Assembly (NCBI GenBank): GCA_029573495.1
Contig: JAKQEI010000008.1
Location: 1-45,338, forward strand
Source of the DNA: Bacteroidota bacterium
Lineage (GTDB): Bacteria > Bacteroidota > Bacteroidia > Flavobacteriales_F > PHOS-HE28
DNA length: 45,338 bases
Direction of reading: 5' to 3'
Position 1 is the first letter of the stretch; every line of letters begins with the position of its first letter. Below, one piece after another: positions 9,528-17,714 of the stretch. Made by a program: the position numbers and the translations under genes. The notes under the pieces were generated by a model. It ran no database searches. It was not told the DNA's origin and saw only the letters and a program-made list of their open reading frames with translations.

Positions 9528-9535
9528 TAGGTTCG
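9528..9535 (+). promoter_or_regulatory. Probable promoter of the exonuclease III gene
   Basis: TAGGTTCG fits the Bacteroidota -7 consensus TAnnTTTG/TTCG, ending 22 nt before the ATG. A TTTT stretch at 9507-9510 lies 17 nt upstream, where the -33 element is expected. Confidence 0.45.
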
Positions 9536-9557
9536 CAGGCATCACTCGCGACCCTCC

Positions 9558-10319
9558 ATGAAACTGATCTCATTCAATGTGAACGGCATCCGCGCCAGCG
9601 TCGGCAAGGGCCTGCACGACACCCTCCAGCAACTGAACGCCGATATCGTCTGTTTCCAGGAAACGAAGGCGACCCCGGAGCAGGTGGCCGCGGCGTTGGT
9701 CGGGGTCGATGGTTACCATGTGAATGCCTATGGAGCGGTGAAGCTTGGTTACAGCGGTACGGCCATCGCCAGCAAGGAGAAGCCCGCCAAGGTCGATTTC
9801 GGCATCGGCATGAAGGGGCACGATGATGAAGGCCGCGTGGTCACCTGCACCTTCAAGCAGGTGGTGGTGGTGTGCGTGTACACGCCGAACAGCGGGGAGG
9901 GGATGAAACGCCTCGGCTACCGCGCTGAATGGGATGCAGCTTTCCGCAACTACGTGAATAAGCTGGCCAAGGGCAAGCTGCCCGTCATCATCACCGGCGA
10001 CCTCAACGTGGCCCACCAGCCCATCGACATCGCACGACCCAAGGAGAACTACAACAAGACCAGCGGTTACACCCAGCAGGAGATCGACGGTATGGCCGCG
10101 CTGCTCGGCTCGGGCTGGGTGGACACTTTCCGCCACTTCCATCCCGAACAGGTGAAGTACAGTTGGTGGAGCCAGCGCTTCGGCGCGCGCGCCAAGAACG
10201 TGGGCTGGCGCATCGACTACGTGCTTGTGACCAAGGGCTTCGAGAAGAAGGTGAAGGACGCCTTCATCCTCAACGAGGTGATGGGCAGCGACCATTGCCC
10301 GGTGGGGATCGAGTGGTGA
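9558..10319 (+). CDS. xth: Exodeoxyribonuclease III, AP endonuclease
   Basis: A 253-residue ExoIII/APE1-type enzyme that cleaves at abasic sites and degrades DNA 3'-5' during base-excision repair. The family signature is complete: MKLISFNVNGIRA at the N-terminus, QETKA with metal ligand E35, TGDLNVAH in the centre, the VGWRIDY block, and the terminal SDHCPV with D245/H246. Length is normal for the family. The gene stands alone on the plus strand, diverging from the DUF1800/DUF1501 block. Start chosen because the family begins exactly at MKLISFNVNG. Confidence 0.96.
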   Translation: MKLISFNVNGIRASVGKGLHDTLQQLNADIVCFQETKATPEQVAAALVGVDGYHVNAYGAVKLGYSGTAIASKEKPAKVDFGIGMKGHDDEGRVVTCTFKQVVVVCVYTPNSGEGMKRLGYRAEWDAAFRNYVNKLAKGKLPVIITGDLNVAHQPIDIARPKENYNKTSGYTQQEIDGMAALLGSGWVDTFRHFHPEQVKYSWWSQRFGARAKNVGWRIDYVLVTKGFEKKVKDAFILNEVMGSDHCPVGIEW

Positions 10320-10332
10320 GACGAACAGGTGC

Positions 10333-10362
10333 TCATGTGATCATGCGGACATGTGCACATGA
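10333..10362. repeat. CATGTG-rich inverted repeat after xth
   Basis: The 63-bp gap between xth and the DUF4260 gene holds TCATGTG (10333-10339) facing CACATGA (10356-10362), and a perfect 12-bp palindrome CATGTGCACATG at 10350-10361. It could be a hairpin terminator or an operator; no T-run follows. Confidence 0.5.
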
Positions 10363-10383
10363 TCTGAACAACTGAACCGAAAC

Positions 10384-10794
10384 ATGAAGAACCTGCTTCG
10401 CCTCGAAGAACTGGCGCAATTTCTACTTTGCTTGAGCGTGCTGATCGCTAGTGATGTGTCCTGGTGGGTTTATCTCATGCTACTGATCGGACCGGACATC
10501 GGCATGCTCGGCTACCTGATCAATACCAAGGTAGGGGCGATCACGTACAACATCTTACACCATAAGGGCGTCGCCCTGCTGGTGGCGGCTGGCGGAGGGA
10601 TCAGCACGTACTTGATGCTCATCACGGAGAGCCCGGAATCGTTCGAACGCTGGACCATGCTGGCGGGCATCATCCTCTATGGCCACGCTTCCCTCGATCG
10701 GATCTTCGGCTATGGCCTCAAGTTCGGCGACAGCTTCCAGCATACACACCTGGGCTGGATCGGGAAGATGAAAGTCAAGGGGCAGGGGCAGTAG
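10384..10794 (+). CDS. DUF4260 family membrane protein
   Basis: A 136-residue integral membrane protein resembling DUF4260, a small family of unknown function. Hydrophobic segments lie at about residues 10-40 (two closely spaced helices), 55-75 and 88-105. Conserved-looking blocks include GPDIGMLGYLINTKVGA near 39 and HASLDRIFGYGLKFGDSFQHTHLGWIG toward the end, whose His/Asp-rich character is typical of the family. The last codons (KGQGQ) are encoded by a G-rich repeat that doubles as one arm of a terminator-like hairpin with the downstream spacer. No promoter motif is evident; it may be read from xth. Confidence 0.8.
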   Translation: MKNLLRLEELAQFLLCLSVLIASDVSWWVYLMLLIGPDIGMLGYLINTKVGAITYNILHHKGVALLVAAGGGISTYLMLITESPESFERWTMLAGIILYGHASLDRIFGYGLKFGDSFQHTHLGWIGKMKVKGQGQ

Positions 10795-10827
10795 GCAGTC
10801 AATACCCGGCCTCCTGCCCCTGCCCCT
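10778..10827. terminator. Convergent hairpin terminator overlapping a coding end
   Basis: A perfect 14-bp inverted repeat (AGGGGCAGGGGCAG at 10778-10791, CTGCCCCTGCCCCT at 10814-10827) with a 22-nt loop lies between the convergent DUF4260 and glyoxalase-like genes. The left arm is inside the DUF4260 coding sequence. No T-run is present on either side. Confidence 0.55.
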
Positions 10828-10831
10828 GCAT

Positions 10832-11215
10832 TCACCCCTGCGAGTGCATCGCCACGGCGTTCCCTTCGGTATCCTCGAAGAAGGCCATGTAACCGATAGC
10901 GTCGCTGATGTGCGTCTTGGGCATGAGCACCTTGCCACCGGCGGCCTCCACGCGGCTCAACGGCACGCTCAGGTCGGGGTTGGCATTCAGGTAGATCAAC
11001 GCGCCCTCCTTGCTGGGCTTGTGCATGCCGCTCTTCACCAGCGCACCGCCCACCTTGCCGTTCATGCCATCACCGGGGAAGGTGCGCATCTGCAGGTTGG
11101 GCATGTCCATCGCCTCCATGCGGATGCCGAAGACGGTCTCGTAGAACTTCTGTGCGCGATCCAGATCCCTGGTGGCGATCTCGAACCAGTTGAGGGCGTT
11201 GGTCGTGTTGTCCAT
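10832..11215 (-). CDS. VOC superfamily (glyoxalase/bleomycin-resistance type) protein
   Basis: A 127-residue single-module VOC protein. It begins MDNTTNALNWFEIATRDLDR (start at 11215), with the typical opening strand and DLDRAQKFYETVFG helix, and ends with GYMAFFEDTEGNAVAMHS, the usual metal-ligand-bearing F-x-D-x-x-G-N motif. Members bind divalent metals and range from dioxygenases to isomerases and resistance proteins, so the substrate cannot be given. The in-frame GTG/ATG extension of 11 residues is less likely. A TAGCTTGT sequence upstream (about 40 nt) may be its -7 box. It converges on the DUF4260 gene. Confidence 0.88.
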   Translation of the reverse strand: MDNTTNALNWFEIATRDLDRAQKFYETVFGIRMEAMDMPNLQMRTFPGDGMNGKVGGALVKSGMHKPSKEGALIYLNANPDLSVPLSRVEAAGGKVLMPKTHISDAIGYMAFFEDTEGNAVAMHSQG

Positions 11216-11310
11216 GTTCGTCGGAATTGTTGTCAAGGGTTGAACCACAAGCTAGGAACGCACCCGATACTTGGACCATCAAGGTGACGGACCGTGTGGC
11301 GGCCGCGAGC

Positions 11311-11318
11311 GATCTTCG
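11311..11318 (+). promoter_or_regulatory. Probable -7 box abutting the amidotransferase start
   Basis: GATCTTCG differs from TAnnTTCG at the first base only and ends 6 nt before the proposed GTG at 11325, suggesting a leaderless transcript. Confidence 0.35.
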
Positions 11319-11324
11319 CCCGCC

Positions 11325-11888
11325 GTGCGCATCCTTCTCCTCGACAACTACGATTCCTTCACCTGGAACCTGCACCACCTGCTGGAACCTCATGCGGAGG
11401 TGGATGTCGTGCTGAACGATCATATCACGGTCGACCATGCAGCGGCTTATGACCGCATCGCGATCTCGCCCGGGCCGGGGCTTCCGAACGAAGCGGGCAT
11501 CACGATGGAGTTGATCCGCCGGTTGCGCGGAACCCATCCCATTCTCGGGGTCTGTCTCGGCATGCAGGCGATCGTGGAAGCTTGTGGTGGCCGGCTCTTC
11601 AACCTGGGTGCGGTGAAGCATGGGGTGGCCGAAGCATGCATCGTGGAAGATCCGTGCGACCCCTTGTTCGATGGGCTTCCTGCATGCTTCGATGTGGGTC
11701 TGTACCACAGTTGGGCGGCTGAAGAGAACTCACTGCCCGCGACGCTTCGGGTCACCGCGCGCAATGCGGCCGGCTTGATCATGGGTCTGCGGTCGAATGA
11801 GCATGACATCTGCGGTGTGCAGTTCCATCCGGAGAGCATCCTCACTGCGCACGGCGCAGCGATCATCGCCAATTGGGTGCGGAGCTGA
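11325..11888 (+). CDS. Glutamine amidotransferase of TrpG/PabA type
   Basis: A 187-residue class I glutamine amidotransferase subunit that supplies ammonia to a chorismate-using partner (anthranilate synthase or aminodeoxychorismate synthase). Visible motifs are ILLLDNYDSFTWNL at the N-terminus, SPGPGLPNEAG, the nucleophile elbow GVCLGMQ with C77, and the catalytic QFHPES near the C-terminus. I chose the GTG at 11325 because the family begins with this strand and a -7-like box lies 6 nt before it; an in-frame ATG at 11271 would add an unrelated 18 residues. No trpE or pabB lies nearby, so TrpG and PabA cannot be distinguished and the gene may serve both pathways. Confidence 0.9.
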   Translation: MRILLLDNYDSFTWNLHHLLEPHAEVDVVLNDHITVDHAAAYDRIAISPGPGLPNEAGITMELIRRLRGTHPILGVCLGMQAIVEACGGRLFNLGAVKHGVAEACIVEDPCDPLFDGLPACFDVGLYHSWAAEENSLPATLRVTARNAAGLIMGLRSNEHDICGVQFHPESILTAHGAAIIANWVRS

Positions 11889-11992
11889 ACCGCACACGGC
11901 GCTCTTCATTCCCATCGCGTTCTTGATAACTCCGTGGGGTCCACGGGCGTGAGGGCTTCCACGGTAACCACCTTGCGCGGAATAGATCTTCC

Positions 11993-12400
11993 ATGCGATC
12001 CGAATCCGCTCGTTGGACCGGTGCTCTCCTGCATGGCTGGGTGGAGGTGCTCACCCTCTTCGGCATGCTGCTGGTCGCGCTGGTGCTCATCGCCTGGTGC
12101 TGGAACCGTGGGTTGCGGCCCTCGGACCGGCAAGGGCTGCTCCCCTGGCCGCTGTTCCTCGCAGGTGCAGGGCTTGCACTCGTATTACGTCACTTCCATG
12201 ATGGCCTGTTGCCTGCGTTGATCATCACCGTGGGGGTGCTGGTGGCGGGGGTGATCGCCAAGGCCGGCACACACCGCGGCTTGTGGATCCCGGTGATGCT
12301 GCTCGCCGCTCTGCTCGGCCTCGGGTACAACCTCAGCTTCGTGCTGCTCACGCTGCTGATCATGCTGGTCCTGCTCATCAGCGCGGGACGCGACCGATGA
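11993..12400 (+). CDS. Small polytopic membrane protein, first gene of CotH operon
   Basis: A 135-residue hydrophobic protein not assigned to a family. About five transmembrane helices can be seen: residues 18-37, 52-68, 75-91, and 96-131 (two). Short charged loops (WNRGLRPSDRQG) separate them. Its stop overlaps the start of the downstream CotH gene by 4 bp (ATGA), so the two are translationally coupled and probably act together at the membrane. Bacteroidota and Actinobacteria often encode CotH beside a DUF4956 membrane protein; this one is shorter and I do not recognise that family here. Confidence 0.75.
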   Translation: MRSESARWTGALLHGWVEVLTLFGMLLVALVLIAWCWNRGLRPSDRQGLLPWPLFLAGAGLALVLRHFHDGLLPALIITVGVLVAGVIAKAGTHRGLWIPVMLLAALLGLGYNLSFVLLTLLIMLVLLISAGRDR

Positions 12401-13995
12401 AGCGCGGCGGTGGTGGAACCGGGTTGCTCGTACTGGTGGCGGTCGTCCTCGTCTCGCTCGTTGTGTTCGCTGTTCTCCTCGGTCCTGGGCGAGCGGTACG
12501 CATCGCAGCGGCGTCCTTCCTCACCAACACCGTCGATGGCTTCGCCGAGGACCTTCCACCACATCGGCTGCGTGTCGTTGAGGTGTGGATCGATCAGGAG
12601 CACCTCGATGCGTTGAACAGCGACCTGCCCTGGAGCGGTGGCGTGAACAAGCCGGCTGAACTCGTGGAGAACGGAGTACACTATCCCGTGAAGTTCCGTT
12701 ACCGCGGTATCTACAGCGCATCGCACTACCTCGGCGACAAGAAGTCCTTCCGGCTGACGCTGAAGAAGAACAACCCGTTCAAGCCCTACCGCAGGCTCAA
12801 CTTCATCAACCCGAAGTCCTTCAACATGCTCAACAACCACATGGCCATGTGGATCGCTGGGCGGATGGGGGTTCCAGTGCCGTGGAACGAGATGGTCTTC
12901 GTACGGCTCAATGGTGCGGACTATGGGGTGATGGAGATGTACGAGCAGCCCGACGGTGAGTTCGAGCGGGACAGGAAGCTCACGAAGAACGAGGTGCCGG
13001 TGTACAAGGGCGAGTATCCACCTGTGACGGATCGCGCCATCCCGGAGAAACGGACGCTGTGGCGCAAGGCGTCGAACTGGGAGTACGAGAGCGATGCCGA
13101 CAGTACGGTCGCACATGCCCGCTTGGAAGCGTTGGTGGACGTGATCGACGACAGCACACTGACCATTCCGGTCCGTCGCGATACGCTCGCAAAGCTGATC
13201 GACGTGGACGCCTATGCACGCTACCTCGCGGCCATGCTCGTGGTGAACACCAAGCACATGGACCAGTTCCACAACCAATGGTTGGTCATGTCGGAGCGCA
13301 CCGGTCTCTTCTACCCGATCTTCTGGGACGCGCTGTTGATGTTCCCGCCGGAGGGGGAGCCACTGTACTTCATCAACGATGCACTGGCGCACTGGTTCCT
13401 GCGCATACCCGAATGGCGGCTGCTCCGGGATCGTTACGCCTACCAAGCGTTGAAGGACCTGCATACGAACGGCACCTTCATGCGGCACTACGACCAGGCC
13501 ATAGAACGGATCAAGCCGTCGGTCATGGCCGATCGGAACAAGTTCGGCCATGTATCGCTCGTGCCTTCCGATGTGCACCGGTATTCCGTGGCACATGTCA
13601 TCAGCTCCTTCGCCGGGATGCGGGCCACGGTGAACGCGTACTGGGACCGGACGCTCGTACGGCTCGCCGGCCATGAAGTCGCCGTTGAGAAGGGTGAGCG
13701 GCTGCACCTGCGCACCACGAATGAGGTACCGTTGGAATTGCGATGGCGCAGCTTCGATGCGCTGGCGCCGGAGGTGGTGGCCGGTACGGATACGCTCACC
13801 GCCGTGCGCAGGGATGGCTGGTGGTCCGTGACCATCCACCGCGAGCTTGCGCTACCGGAAGGCAGCTGGGACCGTCCCTTCGCCAACTGGCAGCACTACC
13901 TCGTGCAGCCGCTCGACCTATCCATCGCTTTCCCGGGCGGGGTGCCCAGCAACGTGGTCATCACCAATGCCATCACCGATGAAGAGGTCCGCTAA
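12397..13995 (+). CDS. CotH-family protein (spore-coat kinase-like fold)
   Basis: A 532-residue membrane-anchored protein starting at the ATGA overlap (MKRGGGGTGLL), with a transmembrane helix at about residues 7-30 and the rest extracytoplasmic. It shows the CotH pattern: VKFRYRG followed by the Lys-rich KKSFRLTLKKNN near 125-140, the LNNHMAMWIAGRMG helix, an MEMYEQPDG block near 180, and FYPIFWDALLMFP near 310. CotH proteins are atypical kinases that phosphorylate secreted proteins in Bacillus; activity in Bacteroidota homologues is untested. Its 3' end overlaps the next gene by 17 bp. Substrate unknown; the beta-helix partner downstream is a candidate. Confidence 0.85.
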   Translation: MKRGGGGTGLLVLVAVVLVSLVVFAVLLGPGRAVRIAAASFLTNTVDGFAEDLPPHRLRVVEVWIDQEHLDALNSDLPWSGGVNKPAELVENGVHYPVKFRYRGIYSASHYLGDKKSFRLTLKKNNPFKPYRRLNFINPKSFNMLNNHMAMWIAGRMGVPVPWNEMVFVRLNGADYGVMEMYEQPDGEFERDRKLTKNEVPVYKGEYPPVTDRAIPEKRTLWRKASNWEYESDADSTVAHARLEALVDVIDDSTLTIPVRRDTLAKLIDVDAYARYLAAMLVVNTKHMDQFHNQWLVMSERTGLFYPIFWDALLMFPPEGEPLYFINDALAHWFLRIPEWRLLRDRYAYQALKDLHTNGTFMRHYDQAIERIKPSVMADRNKFGHVSLVPSDVHRYSVAHVISSFAGMRATVNAYWDRTLVRLAGHEVAVEKGERLHLRTTNEVPLELRWRSFDALAPEVVAGTDTLTAVRRDGWWSVTIHRELALPEGSWDRPFANWQHYLVQPLDLSIAFPGGVPSNVVITNAITDEEVR

Positions 13996-16147
13996 GCCGC
14001 GCAAGGTGGGGCTGATCTCCTGGGCGATCGGCTTCCTCGTCGTGGGAGGTGGCCTGCTCGGCCTGTTCTCGCTGGGCCGCGCGGGCTGGTTGCGCCATCT
14101 ACCGGTAGTGGAAGTGAAGGGGAAGGAATGGTCCTTCTATACGGGCCTCTTCGATCGGCATCCCGTGGCGACAACGGTCTCGGCGTTGCCCGAGCTGGAC
14201 TTCGGATCGTCGATCGAAACCCCGGAATGCGTGGAGTCCCAGCGCGGTGGTTCCTGGCTTAGGCGCTGGTTCGAGGGTCCGGGCGTGTCCGATTCCGTGG
14301 ATGTGCGGCACCTGCGCGATCAAGCCGGCTTCGTGGTGCGCTTCAGGAAGGGAACGAAAGCGGAAGGTCCGCGCCGCTTCCAGTTGACCCCCGCCACGCC
14401 CGCGGCCATCGGCGCACGGCGAGCGAACAGCATCGCCAAGGAGCTGGGGCTGCTGACACCGGATCTGCGGCTGGTGCGGGTACGTTCCTGTGATGCGGAC
14501 CTGGGCTATCACATCCAACACGAGCGGATCGATAACGACTTCCTCGACCGACAGCGCATGCGAGGCGTGACCCTGGTCCGGATGGGGCTCGATCCCTCGC
14601 GACCCGATCAGCAGTTCCCGGTGATCCAAGCTGATAGTGCCGAGCAGGTGAAGCTGCGCGGTCTGATCATCCGGGCCTTGTCCGAAGTGGCTGAGGGCAG
14701 GACCGCCATGCTGGCCGGCATCATGGACACGGAGGCGGTCGCAGCGTGGGCTTTGATGGCGTGGATCGAGGAACGCGACCTCCGGAGCGGCCCGGCCGAA
14801 TTCGTGTACGAGTGGTCCAGTGGACGTTTCCGACCGATCCATCAGGTCCCCTACGAAGAGGGTGGGGAAGTGGAAGGTGACGAAGTCTTGTACAACATGA
14901 TCACACCTTTGCTTGAGTTGCCTGTTGTGCGCAAGCGTTTCACCGAGTTGCAGGCGATGATCGGAACGAACTGGTCGGCATGGCAGCAACGCGAGGCGGC
15001 GACCAACAACCTGTGGGCCACCTTGATCGGCAGCCCGGTAGATCCATCACCGTCGCTGGAGCGCGCTACGGATCCCCGGGCCCTCGACCACTTCAAATTG
15101 GCCATGCGCGCGGGTCCGGGCTTCGCCACCTTCATCCATGGCATGCCGCTGCCCCCGGCGGTCGTCACCAGCCAGGCTGATACCATCTGGTTGGCGCAGC
15201 TCGTGAAGCGGCATAAGCTCGTCCTGCAAGGTGACTCGATCATCTTCCCACGCGGCAAGTACGTGATCGATGAGGACATCGAGTTCCCGGCCGGCCGATC
15301 GGTGCTGCTTCAACAGGGAGCAAGGCTCTTCATGGCACCTGGACGCAGCATCCTGGTCAAGGGCGACCTTTACGTTCGCGGCACCCTGCGGAACCCGGTC
15401 TTCATTCGGGCCGCAGAGGATGGACGTCCGTTCGGTGCGGTCGCGGTACTTGGCGGAAGTGCGCAGCAATGTGCCATCCAGGGCCTGTACATCTCCGGTG
15501 GGTCGGGTGCCAAACTGGCCGGGGTCCAGTGCGAAGGGATGGTGACCATCCAAGGTGCGGCGCGGACGGAGATCGCGTCGAGCGTGTTCCAGGAGAACAG
15601 CGCCGAGGCTGCCTTGGTGGTGGACGGCGGAGAGCTGCAGATGAGCGAGGTGCGTTGGGAGGATGCGGCGAAGCGCTTCCTGCGCCTTGACCAGGTGCGT
15701 GCGGTGGTTCGCGACCCGGTCATGATCGGAACGCGCGGGAATGCCACCATCGGTCTGCAGGTGAGGAGCGGAACGGTCGCCGTCATGGGAGGCACCTTCA
15801 CCGCGTTGCGGGGTGAGGCCATCCATGCAGAAGGAGCTGCCCAGATGCTGGTACGTAACGCAAGGCTCTCCCAGAACGCGATCGCGCTGCGGAGCGAGGG
15901 ACGCGCAGAGGTCCATGTGGAAGGCAATACGATCGATGGCAATGAAGTGGCCTTCTCAGCAGAGGCCGGATCACAAGGCGATCGTTTCGTCCTTTACCCG
16001 AACCGTGCGCTCGACAACGGTACGGAGCGTGGATCCGAGGCGGGCATCGTTGAACGCAGCGCACTGGATGCGGCGACGGTCTCGCGTTTCGGTGTGCCAC
16101 TGGTTGAGGAGGAGGCGCGGGCTTCAGGACGTTCCCGTAGGAATTGA
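13979..16147 (+). CDS. Degenerate CotH-like domain fused to right-handed beta-helix, membrane-anchored
   Basis: A 722-residue protein starting inside the end of the CotH gene (ATG at 13979). An N-terminal transmembrane helix (about 10-32) is followed by a region co-linear with the CotH neighbour: RRFQLTP, then the helix ARRANSIAKELG, then DLGYHIQHERID and FVYEWSSGRFRPIHQVPYE. These are weakened versions of the upstream FRLTLKK, MEMYEQPD and FYPIFWD blocks, so this half may be a pseudokinase. From about residue 410 (DSIIFPRGKYVIDEDIEFP) to 690, short repeated strands form a right-handed parallel beta-helix of pectate-lyase or carbohydrate-binding type. Function unknown; surface display and interaction with the CotH kinase are inferred from the overlap. 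Confidence 0.8.
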   Translation: MKRSAKPRKVGLISWAIGFLVVGGGLLGLFSLGRAGWLRHLPVVEVKGKEWSFYTGLFDRHPVATTVSALPELDFGSSIETPECVESQRGGSWLRRWFEGPGVSDSVDVRHLRDQAGFVVRFRKGTKAEGPRRFQLTPATPAAIGARRANSIAKELGLLTPDLRLVRVRSCDADLGYHIQHERIDNDFLDRQRMRGVTLVRMGLDPSRPDQQFPVIQADSAEQVKLRGLIIRALSEVAEGRTAMLAGIMDTEAVAAWALMAWIEERDLRSGPAEFVYEWSSGRFRPIHQVPYEEGGEVEGDEVLYNMITPLLELPVVRKRFTELQAMIGTNWSAWQQREAATNNLWATLIGSPVDPSPSLERATDPRALDHFKLAMRAGPGFATFIHGMPLPPAVVTSQADTIWLAQLVKRHKLVLQGDSIIFPRGKYVIDEDIEFPAGRSVLLQQGARLFMAPGRSILVKGDLYVRGTLRNPVFIRAAEDGRPFGAVAVLGGSAQQCAIQGLYISGGSGAKLAGVQCEGMVTIQGAARTEIASSVFQENSAEAALVVDGGELQMSEVRWEDAAKRFLRLDQVRAVVRDPVMIGTRGNATIGLQVRSGTVAVMGGTFTALRGEAIHAEGAAQMLVRNARLSQNAIALRSEGRAEVHVEGNTIDGNEVAFSAEAGSQGDRFVLYPNRALDNGTERGSEAGIVERSALDAATVSRFGVPLVEEEARASGRSRRN

Positions 16148-16156
16148 CCGGGTCGA

Positions 16157-17674
16157 TCAGAAGATCGAGGCGCGATCGGTCGGTCGTTCATCCGAACGCC
16201 ACTCGGATCCCTTCATGCGCAGTTCTTCCGGCGGCACCTTCTCCAATGGATAGAGGATCGCGTCCGGCCGGTCCAGGAAGGTGACGGTGTCCACCTTGCC
16301 CTCCTTCAACGCCACACGGATGCGGCTGCAATCCGCACGGTTCACGCCCATGATCTCCTCCTTGCCATCCTTTACTTCCTCCGCGAAGTACACGGTGCGC
16401 GCATTGCCTTCCACGAGCAGGGATCGCAGCCCATCATCACTGAAGAAGCCGGTCATATCCGTTCCCGTTACCTGGTCATAGTGGATGCTGTCCACCTCTG
16501 AAACCAGGAAGGCGTTCTTCTCCACATAGAGCTTGTCCGCCTTGCCATTCCGCAACGCGATCCGGATGTGATCGCCGGTGATCTGGTCGGAGCCGCTCCA
16601 GAGCACCGGGTCGTGGAAGAGACGGATGAGGCTGTCGCGCTCGCTGAAGATCAAGGTGTCGCAGGTGCCCTGCATGTCCGAGCGGAAGAAGCGCACCCGC
16701 CGGTGGGCCTGCACCCGCTTTCCGGCGCTATCCGGTGTTGTGAAGAGGGTGTCGCCGTGAAGGAACAAGGTGTCCTCGCCCATCCACAGCTCCAGCTCCG
16801 CATGTCCGGTGATCACCGCACGTTCGGTGATCTCGTTGTAGCGGCCATGATCCCCGCGCACCACCATGTCGCTGGCGGTATCGGTCACCACCACATGACC
16901 CCAGGCCAGGCCCTGGCCGCTCTTGCGGTCGTAGTGCAGGCTGTCCCCTTCCAGGGTGCGGCCCTCATCCTCGATCAGCGAACGACGGGTGAAGCGGGCA
17001 CGTTCCTGCCGGGTATCGTACTGGCCACGTTGTGTGTGGATGGTGAGCTTCTCCTGGCTGATCACCGTGGGTCCGAAGAATTCGGCGATGCCGCTGGAGG
17101 TGACGTAGTGCATCGTGTCGCCGGTGATGGTGCGCTCGGGATGGGAGAGGATCACGTTCCGGCTGAAGATGAAACGCCGGGTGTTCGTGAGGTAGGTGCC
17201 CTGGTCGCTGGTGAGCACATCATTGCCTGTGCGGCTCACGATCCGCCCACCACTGGTGTATACCGCGCGGTGGTTGCGCAGGTCGTGGTCCAGGGAGGGT
17301 GTGGTGAGCTCCATGTCGCTGTTCCGCATCAACACATTACCCTCCAGCCTTGCCGTGCGGACATTGCCATTGTACAAGGCACGGTCAGCCTGCACATGCA
17401 GCGTATCACCCTGATCGATGGAGACATGTCCGAATGCCCGGACCTGCTGGTCCTGGTACAGGTACGCGCTGTCGCAGCGCATGATCGCGTTCTGGTGCTT
17501 GAAGCGGACATTGCCCTTGAGTCGTTGGGCTCCGGGTGCGATCCGGTCATCATACTCACCGCGGTCGGCGTTCAGCAGTTCGATCCGTCCGTGCTCGTTC
17601 CCGTCGGTCGATTGCCCGAGGGCCATGCCAGGGGCGGCAAGAAGCAGGGTCGAGAAGAAAAGGGAACGCGCCAT
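16157..17674 (-). CDS. OstA-like (LptA/LptD N-terminal-type) protein
   Basis: A 505-residue secreted protein with many repeats of the OstA beta-strand pattern (GNVRFKHQNAIMRCDSAYLY, YNGNVRTARLEGNVLMRNSD, ALRNGKADKLYVEKNAFL). LptA/OstA domains bind lipid A in the periplasm during LPS transport; Bacteroidota carry this long OstA-like form. The start at 17674 gives a good signal peptide (MARSLFFSTLLLAAPGMALG); a further in-frame ATG 30 bp upstream is less likely. It ends close to the convergent beta-helix gene (9-bp gap) and lies 40 bp after the DUF4924 gene, probably one operon with it and the OmpH-like gene, which fits envelope biogenesis. Confidence 0.88.
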   Translation of the reverse strand: MARSLFFSTLLLAAPGMALGQSTDGNEHGRIELLNADRGEYDDRIAPGAQRLKGNVRFKHQNAIMRCDSAYLYQDQQVRAFGHVSIDQGDTLHVQADRALYNGNVRTARLEGNVLMRNSDMELTTPSLDHDLRNHRAVYTSGGRIVSRTGNDVLTSDQGTYLTNTRRFIFSRNVILSHPERTITGDTMHYVTSSGIAEFFGPTVISQEKLTIHTQRGQYDTRQERARFTRRSLIEDEGRTLEGDSLHYDRKSGQGLAWGHVVVTDTASDMVVRGDHGRYNEITERAVITGHAELELWMGEDTLFLHGDTLFTTPDSAGKRVQAHRRVRFFRSDMQGTCDTLIFSERDSLIRLFHDPVLWSGSDQITGDHIRIALRNGKADKLYVEKNAFLVSEVDSIHYDQVTGTDMTGFFSDDGLRSLLVEGNARTVYFAEEVKDGKEEIMGVNRADCSRIRVALKEGKVDTVTFLDRPDAILYPLEKVPPEELRMKGSEWRSDERPTDRASIF

Positions 17675-17714
17675 ATCGACCGGGGAGGACAAAGGGCGTA
17701 CCATCCGTGGCGCC

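Noticed and set aside
9289..9573. A 94-codon frame in the gap upstream of xth
   Set aside because: No recognisable motif and no start context; it overlaps the xth promoter and start region.
12190..13839. A 549-codon minus-strand frame within the CotH gene
   Set aside because: The CotH frame on the plus strand has recognisable motifs and operon overlaps; this one has none.
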